This document shows positions 25,812 through 34,178 of a stretch of DNA of 64,000 bases, piece after piece (position 1 is the stretch's first letter; each line of letters opens with the position of its first letter). The stretch is from Desulfovibrio sp. MES5 (GTDB lineage: Bacteria; Desulfobacterota; Desulfovibrionia; Desulfovibrionales; Desulfovibrionaceae). Position numbers and translations under genes: made by a program. Under the pieces are notes generated by a model, which was not told the DNA's origin, did not search any database, and worked only from the letters and a program-made list of their open reading frames with translations. The stretch is from NCBI RefSeq assembly GCF_002237645.1, contig NZ_MJUZ01000048.1:115676-179675 (forward strand). The letters run 5' to 3'.

Positions 25812-27827
25812 ATGAAGGAACTTATCCTTGTCGTCGGCCCCAGTCAGCCGGAGCTTGGGCCCTGCCAGGACGCCAGCGGCGAACAGCCCCGGCAGACCGT
25901 CATGCAGTGGGAGGGCTGGGAGCCGCCCAAGGGGCATGTTTCATTGCCTGCCCTTTTGCGCGTCGACCTTGAAGCCATCCGCGCGGAGCATGCGGCCTGG
26001 GCCTATGATCTGGGGCGACTGACAGTGGAGGGCAAGGAGGCGCAGGACTGGCTGCGGGCCGGGCACGCGCTGTCCATGTGGTGGTGCTCGCTGCTGTATG
26101 AGCGCCATCCCAAGATGACGCCGGGCCTGTACACCGTGTACAAGCTGCGCGCTCTTGAACGGTTTATGGATCAGGAGGGCATTTCGGACTTGCGCCTCAG
26201 CGGGGGGGATGACACCTTGCGCGAGGTTCTGGCCGACATGTGCAGCGCGTCTGGCCGCACCTTTTCTGTTGAGCAGGGCGTGGCTGCGCCGCTGGAGCGT
26301 CCAGCGCCCCTTTTGCGGCGTCTGTACAATGCCGCGCCCGCGCCGTTGCGGGCTTTGGCCCGGTATGGGCACTGGCTGTGGACTGTGCGCCGCAGGCTGC
26401 CCGCAGCGCCTGACGCGGGCAAGGCCCTTGCCCCGGTGCAGGGGGCGGACGGGCCGGTGCAAACGGCCACCATCGCCACCTACTTTCCCAATGTGGACAT
26501 GAAGGCCGCCGGCGAAGGGCGCTTTCGCTCCCGCTACTGGGAAAGCCTGCACGACGCCCTGCATGACGCTGCCAAAAAGGAAGGCGCGCCCTGGGTGCGC
26601 TGGCTTTTCATCCGTTTTCCCGCACCGCAGCTCAGCCTGGCGCAGTGCATGGCCCTGCGTGACCGGTTCCGCGCTGAAGGCAAGGACGGGGCCAGCTTTC
26701 ACTATCTTGAGGAATTTTTGCGCCACCGCGACCTGTGGGCGGCCCTGTTGCGGTATCTGCGCCTGTGCTTTGGCAGCAGAAAGCTTGAGTCCACCATACG
26801 CCCCGCGTTCCGTTTTGCCGGTTCGCTTGTCAATTTCTGGCCGTACCTTGCGCCCTACTGGATAGAGTCCTTCAGGGGCTGGCGCGGCCTTGAGCGTTGC
26901 CTGCAACAGCGCGCCTTTGACGTGTATGCAAAGGCGGCTGGCCCGCAACGCTGGACGCTCTTTCCGCTGGAAAACTGCCCCTGGGAGCGCATGCTCACCG
27001 TGGCCATGCGCGAGGCGGGAGCCGCCGCCACGCCGTGCTCTGAACCCACTGCCGGGCCGGTCATCGGGGCGCAGCATTCCACCGTGCGGCCAACGGATTT
27101 TCGCTATTTTGACGACCCCCGCACCTTTACGCCGCCCTGCGACGCCTTTCAGCCCGACGCTGTGCGCGGCAACGGGCAGTCGGCCTGCGCCCAGTGGCTC
27201 CAGGCGGGCGTTCCGCCCGAACGGCTTGGCGAGGTGGAAGCGCTGCGCTATCTCTATCTTGCCGAAAGCCCGCGCGGCAAGGCCGCCACAAGCAGCCCCG
27301 CCCCCAATAGCCCTGCCGGGCAGGAAACCGGGGCCGCCGGGGCCGGGCAGCCCAAGCGCCTTCTGGTCGTCACCAGCTTTTTCAATGATGAAACCGAGGC
27401 CCATCTGGTTCTGCTGGCCCGTGCCCTGCATGCGGGCGTGCTCAACGGCTGGCAGCTTGTGGTAAAACCCCACCCCTACCTGCCGGTGGAAGAGCGCCTG
27501 CGCGCCCTGCTGGGCCGCCGCGCATCGGAAGTGCGCATCGCTCAGGGAGCCATAGGCGAGGAACTTGCGCCGGGGGTTGTGGTGTGGTCTTCCAATTCCA
27601 CCACGGTGGCCCTTGAGGCCGCGCTGAAGGGATTGCCGGTTATGAGCATGCTGCCGGTCAACGATTTTGATCTGTGTCCTTTGCAGGATGTGGCGCACTT
27701 ACCGCGCACCGGCAGTGTTGAGGATGTGGCCCAGGCCCTGGCCGCCGCCGCGCCGCTGCAACTGCCGCCCGACTATCTGGATCTGGACCCGGCCCTGCCG
27801 CGCTGGAAAAAGCTGCTTGGAGTGTAA
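25812..27827 (+). CDS. Large surface-carbohydrate biosynthesis-type protein
   Basis: A 671-residue cytoplasmic protein; ATG 25812 has CAGGAG upstream and starts 4 bases after the mtnA stop. The N-terminus MKELILVVGPSQPELGP resembles the start of a nucleotide-sugar-type fold. The C-terminal 130 residues look like a GT-B or CDP-glycerol/polysialyl transferase half: RLLVVTSFFNDETEAHLVLL, LVVKPHPYLPVEERL and VVVWSSNSTTVALEAALKGL (the HP and S/T-rich phosphate-binding motifs). This architecture matches large proteins annotated as surface carbohydrate biosynthesis (O-antigen type, TIGR04326-like); assignment is by memory of the family. Association with mtnA is unexplained. Confidence 0.7.
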   Translation: MKELILVVGPSQPELGPCQDASGEQPRQTVMQWEGWEPPKGHVSLPALLRVDLEAIRAEHAAWAYDLGRLTVEGKEAQDWLRAGHALSMWWCSLLYERHPKMTPGLYTVYKLRALERFMDQEGISDLRLSGGDDTLREVLADMCSASGRTFSVEQGVAAPLERPAPLLRRLYNAAPAPLRALARYGHWLWTVRRRLPAAPDAGKALAPVQGADGPVQTATIATYFPNVDMKAAGEGRFRSRYWESLHDALHDAAKKEGAPWVRWLFIRFPAPQLSLAQCMALRDRFRAEGKDGASFHYLEEFLRHRDLWAALLRYLRLCFGSRKLESTIRPAFRFAGSLVNFWPYLAPYWIESFRGWRGLERCLQQRAFDVYAKAAGPQRWTLFPLENCPWERMLTVAMREAGAAATPCSEPTAGPVIGAQHSTVRPTDFRYFDDPRTFTPPCDAFQPDAVRGNGQSACAQWLQAGVPPERLGEVEALRYLYLAESPRGKAATSSPAPNSPAGQETGAAGAGQPKRLLVVTSFFNDETEAHLVLLARALHAGVLNGWQLVVKPHPYLPVEERLRALLGRRASEVRIAQGAIGEELAPGVVVWSSNSTTVALEAALKGLPVMSMLPVNDFDLCPLQDVAHLPRTGSVEDVAQALAAAAPLQLPPDYLDLDPALPRWKKLLGV

Positions 27828-27829
27828 CT

Positions 27830-28255
27830 ATGACAATGGGCACTCAGGAACGCATCCTCGAAATGGTGCATCACTGCTACTGGGACAATAACGCCAACTG
27901 CGCCCAGACAACTCTGCATTGCCTTGAGCAGCTGACCGGACTGGCTGTGCACCCGTCGCTGTATCAGGCCACTGTCGGCTGCCACGGGGCAGCGGGCCAG
28001 GGCGGGCAGTGCGGTCTGGTGGAAGGGGCCATGCTCTTTCTGGGCTTGTACTGCGCCGCTATGGGCAAGAACGAAGAAGAGACGGTGGACATCTGCGCAC
28101 GCTATGCCTCGGTTTTCAACCGGAATTTCAGCAGTATGGCTTGCATTGATCTGCGGCCCGGCGGTTTTCGCGCTGATGATCCGCCCCACTTGTGCGAGCG
28201 CTTTACCGTGCGGGCTGTGACCTGTCTGCACGATTTCGTTTCTGGTCTGAAGTAG
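27830..28255 (+). CDS. C_GCAxxG_C_C family protein
   Basis: A 141-residue Cys-motif protein of the family named after its spaced cysteines. Visible are NCAQTTLHCLEQL near residue 24, then VGCHGAAGQGGQCGLVEGAM near residue 50, and later Cys residues in VDICARYAS, SSMACIDLR, HLCERF and VTCLHDF. The first family signature is altered to GCHGAAG. Members are thought to bind metal or act in redox chemistry, but no function is established. ATG 27830 follows GGAG and lies 2 bases after the preceding stop, so it is cotranscribed with the carbohydrate gene. Confidence 0.85.
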   Translation: MTMGTQERILEMVHHCYWDNNANCAQTTLHCLEQLTGLAVHPSLYQATVGCHGAAGQGGQCGLVEGAMLFLGLYCAAMGKNEEETVDICARYASVFNRNFSSMACIDLRPGGFRADDPPHLCERFTVRAVTCLHDFVSGLK

Positions 28256-28380
28256 CCCCGGAATCGGGGCGCGCTCCGGCATGCCGTGCGGGCATCCTCC
28301 CGTTGCGCGGTGGAGCGTCCTGTGTCACAAAGAGATACGCGGTTCTGTCTGTACTGTGCAGAGCCGCTGTATCTTTGCGC

Positions 28381-28585
28381 CAGAACAGTTTCAAAGTAAA
28401 ATTGTTCTGGCGGCTGCGTGAGCAGACGCCCGCCGCAAAGGTGCAAGCGCAGCTTCAGCCCTTGTCCGCAGGCTTGCCTGAACCGTTGACGGAACCGTCT
28501 TACGGGGCGGGACAGCATCGCTACGGACGAAGACAGCCCCGCTATTTACTTGCGCGGTTAAGCGCCGAAGCGAGCGTATCGTAAA
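28381..28585 (+). repeat. Repeat N1, left arm of inverted pair around sdaA
   Basis: About 205 bp from CAGAACAGTTTC through TTCTGGCGGCTGCGTGAGCA to TTACTTGCGCGG and GCGAGCGTA. It matches 30611-30817 in reverse complement over its whole length at roughly 80% by eye. Fragments of the same family lie at 4104-4143 and 60895-60930. No gene is present from 28256 to 28631. Confidence 0.75.
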
Positions 28586-28631
28586 CTTTGGGGATGCCCA
28601 CTCTCAAAGTTAATCTGCTCTAGGGGGCCTC

Positions 28632-30026
28632 ATGCTCAGTGTTTTTGACCTGTTCAAGATTGGCATCGGACCGTCCAGTTCCCATACGGTAGGCCCAATG
28701 GTGGCTGGCAAGGCATTTGCCGGCGAGTTGGCGCTTCTGGGGCTTTTGCCCCTTATCAGGCGCGTTACCATTGATCTTTTTGGTTCTCTGGCGCTCACCG
28801 GCGAAGGCCACGGCACTACCGGGGCCATTTTGGGCGGGCTGGAAGGCGAAGAACCCGCCTCGGTGGACACCGCGCATCTGGCGCAGCGCACGGCGGAACT
28901 CAAGAATAACGCCGACCTGACCCTCATCTGCGCGCAGACGATCCCCTTTGACTACGCGCGCGACATGCGCCTGCACAAGGGCATGTTCCTGCCGCGCCAT
29001 CCCAATGGCATGCGGCTCACGGCCCGTGCCGCCGACGGCGCCGAGGTGTATACCCGCACCTACTATTCCATCGGCGGCGGTTTTATCCGCACGGACGCGG
29101 ACTTTGACGCCGAACCCGAAACCTGGCCCACGCCCCCCTATCCGTACCAGACGGCTGGAGAACTGTTTGCCATTTGCGAGCGCGAAGGCAAAACCGTGGC
29201 CCAGATCGTCATGGCCAACGAAAGTTTCTGGCATACGGCCACGGAGGTGCGCCGCCGCGCCCAGGCCGTGATGGATGTTATGCGTGATTCGGTTGAACGC
29301 GGTTGCTATACGGACGGCGTGCTGCCGGGCGGCTATAACGTGCGGCGTCGCGCGCCCAACCTGCTGCGCAAGGTCAGCGCCCTTCAGGCCCAGGGCCGCC
29401 GCGATTTAAGCCTGTGGCCGACGCTGTACGCCTTTGCCGTGGCGGAAGAAAACGCCTCCGGCGGGCGGGTGGTCACGGCCCCTACCAACGGAGCCGCCGG
29501 CGTTGTGCCCGCAGTGCTGACCTACTACCAAAACTTCTACCCCCATGCCACGGATGAGGGCGCGCTTGATTTTCTGCTCACAGCCGGGGCCATAGGCCTT
29601 TTTTACAAGACCAACGCCTCCATCTCCGGGGCGGAGGTCGGCTGCCAGGGCGAGGTCGGCGTGGCCTGCTCAATGGCGGCGGGGGCTTATTGCGCCGTGA
29701 CGGGCGGCAACGTGAAGCAGGTGGAAGTGGCGGCGGAAATAGGCATGGAACACAACCTCGGCCTTACTTGCGACCCGGTTGGCGGGCTTGTGCAGATACC
29801 CTGCATTGAGCGCAACGGGGTCGCGGCGGAACGCGCGGTCAACTGCGCGCAGCTTTCGCGCCTTGAAGACGGACGGCAGCGGGTCATTTCGCTGGACGCC
29901 ATCATTGAGGTCATGTACCGCACCGGGCTTGATTTGCAGTCCCGCTACAAGGAAACGTCCCTGGGCGGACTGGCCCAGGCTGTGGCCGAAGGACTTGAAC
30001 GCAAAAAACAAGCCGACAACGCCTGA
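28632..30026 (+). CDS. sdaA: L-serine dehydratase (iron-sulfur, single-chain)
   Basis: Deaminates serine to pyruvate and ammonia using a [4Fe-4S] cluster. The 464-residue product has the fused single-chain layout. The N-terminal beta domain starts [23 protein letters not shown]; the alpha domain has [17 protein letters not shown] near residue 290, the cluster region [28 protein letters not shown] with two Cys, and [24 protein letters not shown] with further Cys. GGGGG lies upstream of ATG. It forms a unit with the small monooxygenase gene, the pair being enclosed by inverted repeats. Confidence 0.95.
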   Translation: MLSVFDLFKIGIGPSSSHTVGPMVAGKAFAGELALLGLLPLIRRVTIDLFGSLALTGEGHGTTGAILGGLEGEEPASVDTAHLAQRTAELKNNADLTLICAQTIPFDYARDMRLHKGMFLPRHPNGMRLTARAADGAEVYTRTYYSIGGGFIRTDADFDAEPETWPTPPYPYQTAGELFAICEREGKTVAQIVMANESFWHTATEVRRRAQAVMDVMRDSVERGCYTDGVLPGGYNVRRRAPNLLRKVSALQAQGRRDLSLWPTLYAFAVAEENASGGRVVTAPTNGAAGVVPAVLTYYQNFYPHATDEGALDFLLTAGAIGLFYKTNASISGAEVGCQGEVGVACSMAAGAYCAVTGGNVKQVEVAAEIGMEHNLGLTCDPVGGLVQIPCIERNGVAAERAVNCAQLSRLEDGRQRVISLDAIIEVMYRTGLDLQSRYKETSLGGLAQAVAEGLERKKQADNA

Positions 30027-30064
30027 GCCTGATACGCAAGCCCGATAATGAAGGAAGAACGCTT

Positions 30065-30355
30065 ATGAGTGAAATACGCATTGTGGCCGAACTGGAAGTG
30101 CTGCCGCAGCACAGGGAAGAACTCATGCCCGTGTTGCAGGCGCTGGTGGACGGCAGCAGGGGTGAAGCGGGCAATATCGCCTATGAACTGACTGAAGACC
30201 TTTCCAATATCTGCCACTTTTTTGTTATCGAAACCTGGGCCTCGCAGCAGGCCATTGACGAGCACAACGCCACGCCGCACTTCAGGGCCTTTGTGGGCTT
30301 TGCCGAGGGCAAGATCAAGAATATGGCCGTAACCCTGCTCAAAAAGGTTTTTTAG
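30065..30355 (+). CDS. Antibiotic biosynthesis monooxygenase-type (ABM) small protein
   Basis: A 96-residue dimeric ferredoxin-like alpha-beta protein of the ABM/YgiN type. It shows the core pattern IVAELEVLPQHREELMPVLQALVDGSRGE, NIAYELTEDLSN, FFVIETWASQQAIDEHNATPHF. Such proteins act as cofactor-free oxygenases or quinol-binding proteins; substrate unknown. GGAAG precedes the ATG; it follows sdaA by 38 bases on the same strand. A palindromic repeat begins right at its TAG stop codon, and a G-rich terminator repeat follows. Confidence 0.88.
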   Translation: MSEIRIVAELEVLPQHREELMPVLQALVDGSRGEAGNIAYELTEDLSNICHFFVIETWASQQAIDEHNATPHFRAFVGFAEGKIKNMAVTLLKKVF

Positions 30356-30510
30356 GGAAACGCTGATTTATTCCGTTTGGCGCGTTGCTTCACTTTTTTT
30401 GAAACAGTCGAGGGCGGAAGAGTCCACTCCTGCTTCAAAAAAAAGATCGCGCCTTGCCAAACGAAACAACTGCGCGTTTCCAGGAGGCTCTTTAATCAGT
30501 GTTTTCTTAG
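30355..30510 (+). repeat. Palindromic MITE-like repeat, copy B
   Basis: Same element as at 3078-3234, with about 90% similarity by eye. It starts at the last base of the TAG stop codon of the ABM gene (TAGGGAAACGCTGATTTA) and ends TTTTCTTAG. Confidence 0.82.
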
Positions 30511-30530
30511 AGTGACGTCGGGTTGAAACG

Positions 30531-30579
30531 CTGTGGGGGAGGGACCCTTTTGTAAAAGAGTCCCTCCCCCACCCTCTAA
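30531..30579 (+). terminator. G-rich hairpin repeat T3, terminator-like
   Basis: CTGTGGGGGAGGGACCCTTT, loop, AAAGAGTCCCTCCCCCAC, then CCTCTAAAG. Oriented with the sdaA-ABM unit and following palindromic copy B. A further 11-bp perfect hairpin (GCATTGAGAAT at 30589-30599 with its complement at 30604-30614) lies just beyond. Confidence 0.65.
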
Positions 30580-30610
30580 AGCATTTTCGCATTGAGAATA
30601 TCCATTCTCA

Positions 30611-30817
30611 ATGCTTCTAAAACGCCCGCTCCGGCGCGTAACAGCGCAAATAAATAGCGGTGCTCTTCTCCGTAGCTATGCTGTCCTGCCCCGTAAGGCG
30701 GTTCCCGCCAACGGTTCAGGCAGGCCCTGCGGGCAACGGCTGAAGCTGCGCTTACGCTCCACGGCGGGCGTCTGCTCATGCAGCCGCCAGAGCAATTTCA
30801 ACGTGAAACCGCTCTGA
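30611..30817 (-). repeat. Repeat N2, right arm of inverted pair around sdaA
   Basis: Reverse-complement counterpart of 28381-28585, sharing CTCTGGCGGCTGCATGAGCA, GACGCCCGCCG, AAGCGCAGCTTCAGCC and the TTATTTGCGC end. The two arms face each other across 2 kb holding sdaA and the ABM gene. Confidence 0.75.
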
Positions 30818-30897
30818 AGCTTTTATGCGAACATCCCCGCGACACTCTTAGCGTTGCGGGGATGTTTGCTGTGAAACTTACGGGGATACGCGGCAGA

Positions 30898-31711
30898 TCA
30901 GCCTGCAATGGCAAAATAATGCATGAGAGAGGCTTTGCCCAGGGGCGGAAAATAATGCATCAGGCAACTCAGGCCCCAGCGCTGGCGGAATCTGTTGAAA
31001 TAAAAAGCCATATCCAGGCGGCGAAGGCGGGGATGCCATTTGTCCAGGCTGCCGTCATGGTCATAACCCCAGGTCATCTCCGCGTTGAGCTTGCTGACAG
31101 CAGAGTTTTTATTCATTTTTTTGCATACAAAGTTGCCCGCCGTGTCAAAAGCGATGTGCGCTCCAGAAAAGTTGTCCGCCAGGTCCCTGAGCAGCGACCG
31201 CACTTCCTCCTCGCGCAGATACATGAGCACGCCCTCCGCTATGAACAGAATGTTGCGGCCCGCGTAATCCTGCTGCAGCCTGTGCATCCAGTCCCTTTCA
31301 AGGATGGAACCCGTCCAGTCAAGGCAGCGCTCGTCGGTCTGGGGCAAAAGTTCCTGCCGCAGGCGCATCACTTCCGGCAGGTCCATGTTGATCTGAACGC
31401 CCTTGCCCGAATCGGTGCGTGAAAACCGCGTGTCCAGACCGCAGCCCAACTGGACGATCACGGGGTTTTCCCTGTCTTGCAAAAAGGCCCTGGTCAGGTC
31501 GTCAAAATAGCGCACACGTACGGCCGTGCCCACGCGCATCATGTGGTTCACAGAAAAGCTGAACACCTCCGGGTGGCAGGCTTGCCACGGCCTTGCGCGC
31601 TCCGGGGTCCTTGAACATTCCGTCGGGCAGCGCATCTTCCTCTGAACGGATGCGCAGGGTTATGAGCAAGGTTCTTGACGCTGGATGCTCCAATAGCCCG
31701 TTTGTATTCAT
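30898..31711 (-). pseudogene. Class I SAM-dependent methyltransferase, frameshifted
   Basis: Leucine carboxyl methyltransferase-like enzyme family (PF04072 type) split over two frames. ATG 31711 follows GAGAGGATC and encodes LLEHPASRTLLITLRIRSEE and MFKDPGARKAVASL; the remainder, from CHPEVFSFSVNHM on, is in another frame and has GTAVRVRYFDD, the SAM site VIVQLGCGLDTRF, and FIAEGVLMYL. The frames join between about 31575 and 31600. Total span of 814 bp is one base over a multiple of three, matching a one-base insertion. No homopolymer at the junction points to phase switching. Either a decayed gene or a sequence error. It faces the sdaA unit convergently. Confidence 0.8.
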
Positions 31712-31887
31712 GATCCTCTCCATATAGAGTGTGGGATCCCCCCTGGATGCTTTGGCATGAACTTTATTGGAATTGAATTTCAATGTCAAATAAAGACGCC
31801 AGTGCAGTCCCCTGTGCGCATATACGCACCCACACCGCATATCCTGCAACTGTGCGTCTGCATTGATCTGTTCTGGCATCAGCGCGG

Positions 31888-31933
31888 ACAGACCCCGCGT
31901 GAAACTGCAAGCGCAGTTTCACGCGGGGTCTGT
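31888..31933. terminator. Perfect 21-bp stem hairpin
   Basis: ACAGACCCCGCGTGAAACTGC at 31888-31908 pairs without mismatch with 31913-31933 across an AAGC loop; CTTT follows on the plus strand. It lies between divergent-facing ends: the start side of the broken methyltransferase and the serS 3' end. Possibly a backup terminator for serS, or a processed structured RNA. Confidence 0.55.
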
Positions 31934-32036
31934 CTTTGCAGCCTATCGGATCAGAATGGTGCTGAAATGCTTCACATTTCACGCCACTTTGATCCAGATA
32001 AGGAACATCGTGGTGTTCAGGAAAAACAATAGAGGT

Positions 32037-32091
32037 TTTAGGGGGTGGGGGCGTGGGGGAGGGACCCTTTTGAAAAAGGGTCCCTCCCCCG
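32037..32091 (-). terminator. G-rich hairpin repeat T4, terminator of serS
   Basis: Reverse-strand copy: stem GGGGGAGGGACCCTTTT against AAAAGGGTCCCTCCCCC, flank TTTTAGGGGG on the plus strand. It lies about 24 bases beyond the serS stop and is oriented with it. Confidence 0.7.
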
Positions 32092-32114
32092 CAACGCGTT
32101 GCACGGGGTGTTAT

Positions 32115-33389
32115 CTAGCGCGGTTCGATGACCTCAAGGCCGTTCATGTAGGGAACCAGCGCCTTGGGCAAAACGACGCTGCCGTCTTTTTGCTGGCAGT
32201 TTTCCAGAATGGCGGCCGTGGTGCGCCCCGTGGGCAGGCCGGAACCATTGAGCGTGTGGACAAAGGCCGTCTTGCCGCCCTTGGGCTTGAAGCGGATGTC
32301 TGCCCGGCGCGCCTGAAAATCGGTGCAGTTGGAGCAGGACGATATTTCTCTGTAGGTTTTCTGCGCGGGCATCCACACTTCCACGTCGTAGGTCTTGGCG
32401 GAGGAAAAGCCCATGTCGCCGGTGCACAAGGTAATGACGCGGTAGGGCAGTTCCAGCAGTTCCAGCAGGGCACAGGCATGGCCGCGCATGAGTTCAAGCT
32501 GGTTGAAGCTGTCTTCGGGGTGGGCAAAGCGCACCATTTCCACCTTGGTGAACTGGTGCATGCGTATGATGCCGCGCGTGTCCTTGCCCGCGCTGCCCGC
32601 CTCGGAGCGGAAGCAGGGGGTGGCCGCGCAGTATGCGCGGGGCAGGTCGGCCTCATCCAGCACTTCGCCCGCGTGCAGGTTGGTCAGCGGCACTTCGGCC
32701 GTGGGAATGAGAAAATAGTCCCAGTCCTGCAATTTGAACAGGTCTTCCTCAAACTTGGGCAACTGGGCCGTGCCCGTCATGGTGGCGCGGTTGACCATGT
32801 AGGGAGGGCTCACTTCAGTATAGTCGCCGTCGAGGGTGTGCCTGTCGAGAAAAAAAGCGGCCAGAGCGCGCTCAAGGCGGGCTCCCCAACCCAGGGACAC
32901 CACAAAACGGCTGCCGGTCAGGCGCGCGGCACGTTCAAAGTCCAGACCGCCCAGGGCAACGCCGAGGTCGCCGTGTTCGCGTACTTCAAAATCGAACTGG
33001 CGAGGGCTGCCCCAACGGCTTACCTCGACATTCTCGTTCTCATTGGCGCCCACGGGCACGGAGCTGTCAGGAATGTTGGGCACGCGCATGAGCCAGTTTT
33101 CCACATCGGCTTTGGCCTGCACGGTTTCGCCTTCAAGTTCCTTGATGCGGTCAGACAGGGTGGAAAGCTCGGCAAGCAGCCCTGTGGCGTCCTGCCCAGA
33201 GCGCTTGAGGCCCGCCACCTGCCCGGAGGCTTCATTGCGCTTGCTCTTGAGCCCTTCGATTTCGGTGAGCAGAGTGCGGCGTTTGCCGTCAAGCTCAAGA
33301 AATGCGTCCACACTGAGATCCGAATGACGGTCGGCCAGAGCCTTGGCCAATACTTCGGGCTGCCTCTGCACCAGTTTGAGATCGATCAT
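32115..33389 (-). CDS. serS: Seryl-tRNA synthetase
   Basis: Class II aminoacyl-tRNA synthetase, 424 residues, the usual length. The N-terminus [18 protein letters not shown] opens the coiled-coil tRNA-binding arm (about residues 30-100). Class II motifs follow: motif 1 near [12 protein letters not shown], motif 2 [20 protein letters not shown], then HQFTKVEMV, and motif 3 [23 protein letters not shown] stands before ATG 33389. A G-rich hairpin lies directly downstream. It may be read as a single-gene transcript. Confidence 0.97.
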   Translation of the reverse strand: MIDLKLVQRQPEVLAKALADRHSDLSVDAFLELDGKRRTLLTEIEGLKSKRNEASGQVAGLKRSGQDATGLLAELSTLSDRIKELEGETVQAKADVENWLMRVPNIPDSSVPVGANENENVEVSRWGSPRQFDFEVREHGDLGVALGGLDFERAARLTGSRFVVSLGWGARLERALAAFFLDRHTLDGDYTEVSPPYMVNRATMTGTAQLPKFEEDLFKLQDWDYFLIPTAEVPLTNLHAGEVLDEADLPRAYCAATPCFRSEAGSAGKDTRGIIRMHQFTKVEMVRFAHPEDSFNQLELMRGHACALLELLELPYRVITLCTGDMGFSSAKTYDVEVWMPAQKTYREISSCSNCTDFQARRADIRFKPKGGKTAFVHTLNGSGLPTGRTTAAILENCQQKDGSVVLPKALVPYMNGLEVIEPR

Positions 33390-33568
33390 GACCGCTCCTG
33401 AAAAATTGCGCTGTATCGCGCCGAATACGCGGTAAAATTGCGACCTGAAGTCGCCCGCGATAACATTAATCCTTTATCATGGGGGTAGGCTGCCTTGCAA
33501 GGCTGGCTTTTTACGTATATAGATCGCTGGTATACTCTTGAAAATTTCTATAAAAACGCGAGGCTGTC

Positions 33569-34156
33569 ATGAAACCTGTGCGCAATGTATTATGTCTTGT
33601 TTTGCTGGCTTTTCTGGCTACAGCCTGCGGACCCGCCAACAGCGTGCGTCTGCTGCCGCCGCCCTTCCAGGAAGGCGCGGTGCTGCCCGGCCCCAAGGCC
33701 CCCAGAGTGACGGTGGTGGCATTTGAAGACAAACGGCAGGATATGACTGTCATCGGCTCCCGCCGTGACAATACCGCCTTTGTCACCAATGACAGCGTTA
33801 CCCAGTGGATAAGCAAGGCTCTTGCCGATGAGCTGGCCCGCAACGGCCTTCAGGTGTCCTATGCCGACAGCGTGAACCAGGCCAAGGCGGGCAACCCCGA
33901 CTATCTGGTGACCGGCGATGTTGATCAGGTCTGGCTGCGCGAAAAATCCGCCACCGACCTTTCAACGCAAATGCGCGTCAACTATGCCGTGGCCAATCGC
34001 CAGAGCCGTATCTTCAGCGAAACGCTCAATGCCTCGCAGTCGCGCACGGTCATGCCTACGGGCGGCGCGGCAGACAACATCATGCTGGATACCCTGCGTG
34101 AAATTATCAAGCCCATGGCGCAAAAGATTGTCCAGGCTATCGAGGCCAAAAAGTAA
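33569..34156 (+). CDS. Outer-membrane-type lipoprotein of unknown function
   Basis: A 195-residue lipoprotein: signal peptide with lipobox LATAC, giving Cys20 as the acylated residue. The mature part (RVTVVAFEDKRQDMTVIGSRR, then WISKALADELARNGLQVSY, then DYLVTGDVDQVWL) has the alternating strand and helix pattern of YajG or TolB-N-like periplasmic lipoproteins. Function unknown. It is followed at once by a secreted TPR-like gene, probably in the same operon, suggesting a shared envelope role. Confidence 0.8.
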   Translation: MKPVRNVLCLVLLAFLATACGPANSVRLLPPPFQEGAVLPGPKAPRVTVVAFEDKRQDMTVIGSRRDNTAFVTNDSVTQWISKALADELARNGLQVSYADSVNQAKAGNPDYLVTGDVDQVWLREKSATDLSTQMRVNYAVANRQSRIFSETLNASQSRTVMPTGGAADNIMLDTLREIIKPMAQKIVQAIEAKK

Positions 34157-34178
34157 GCTTCTGCGCGCTCTGCGTACG

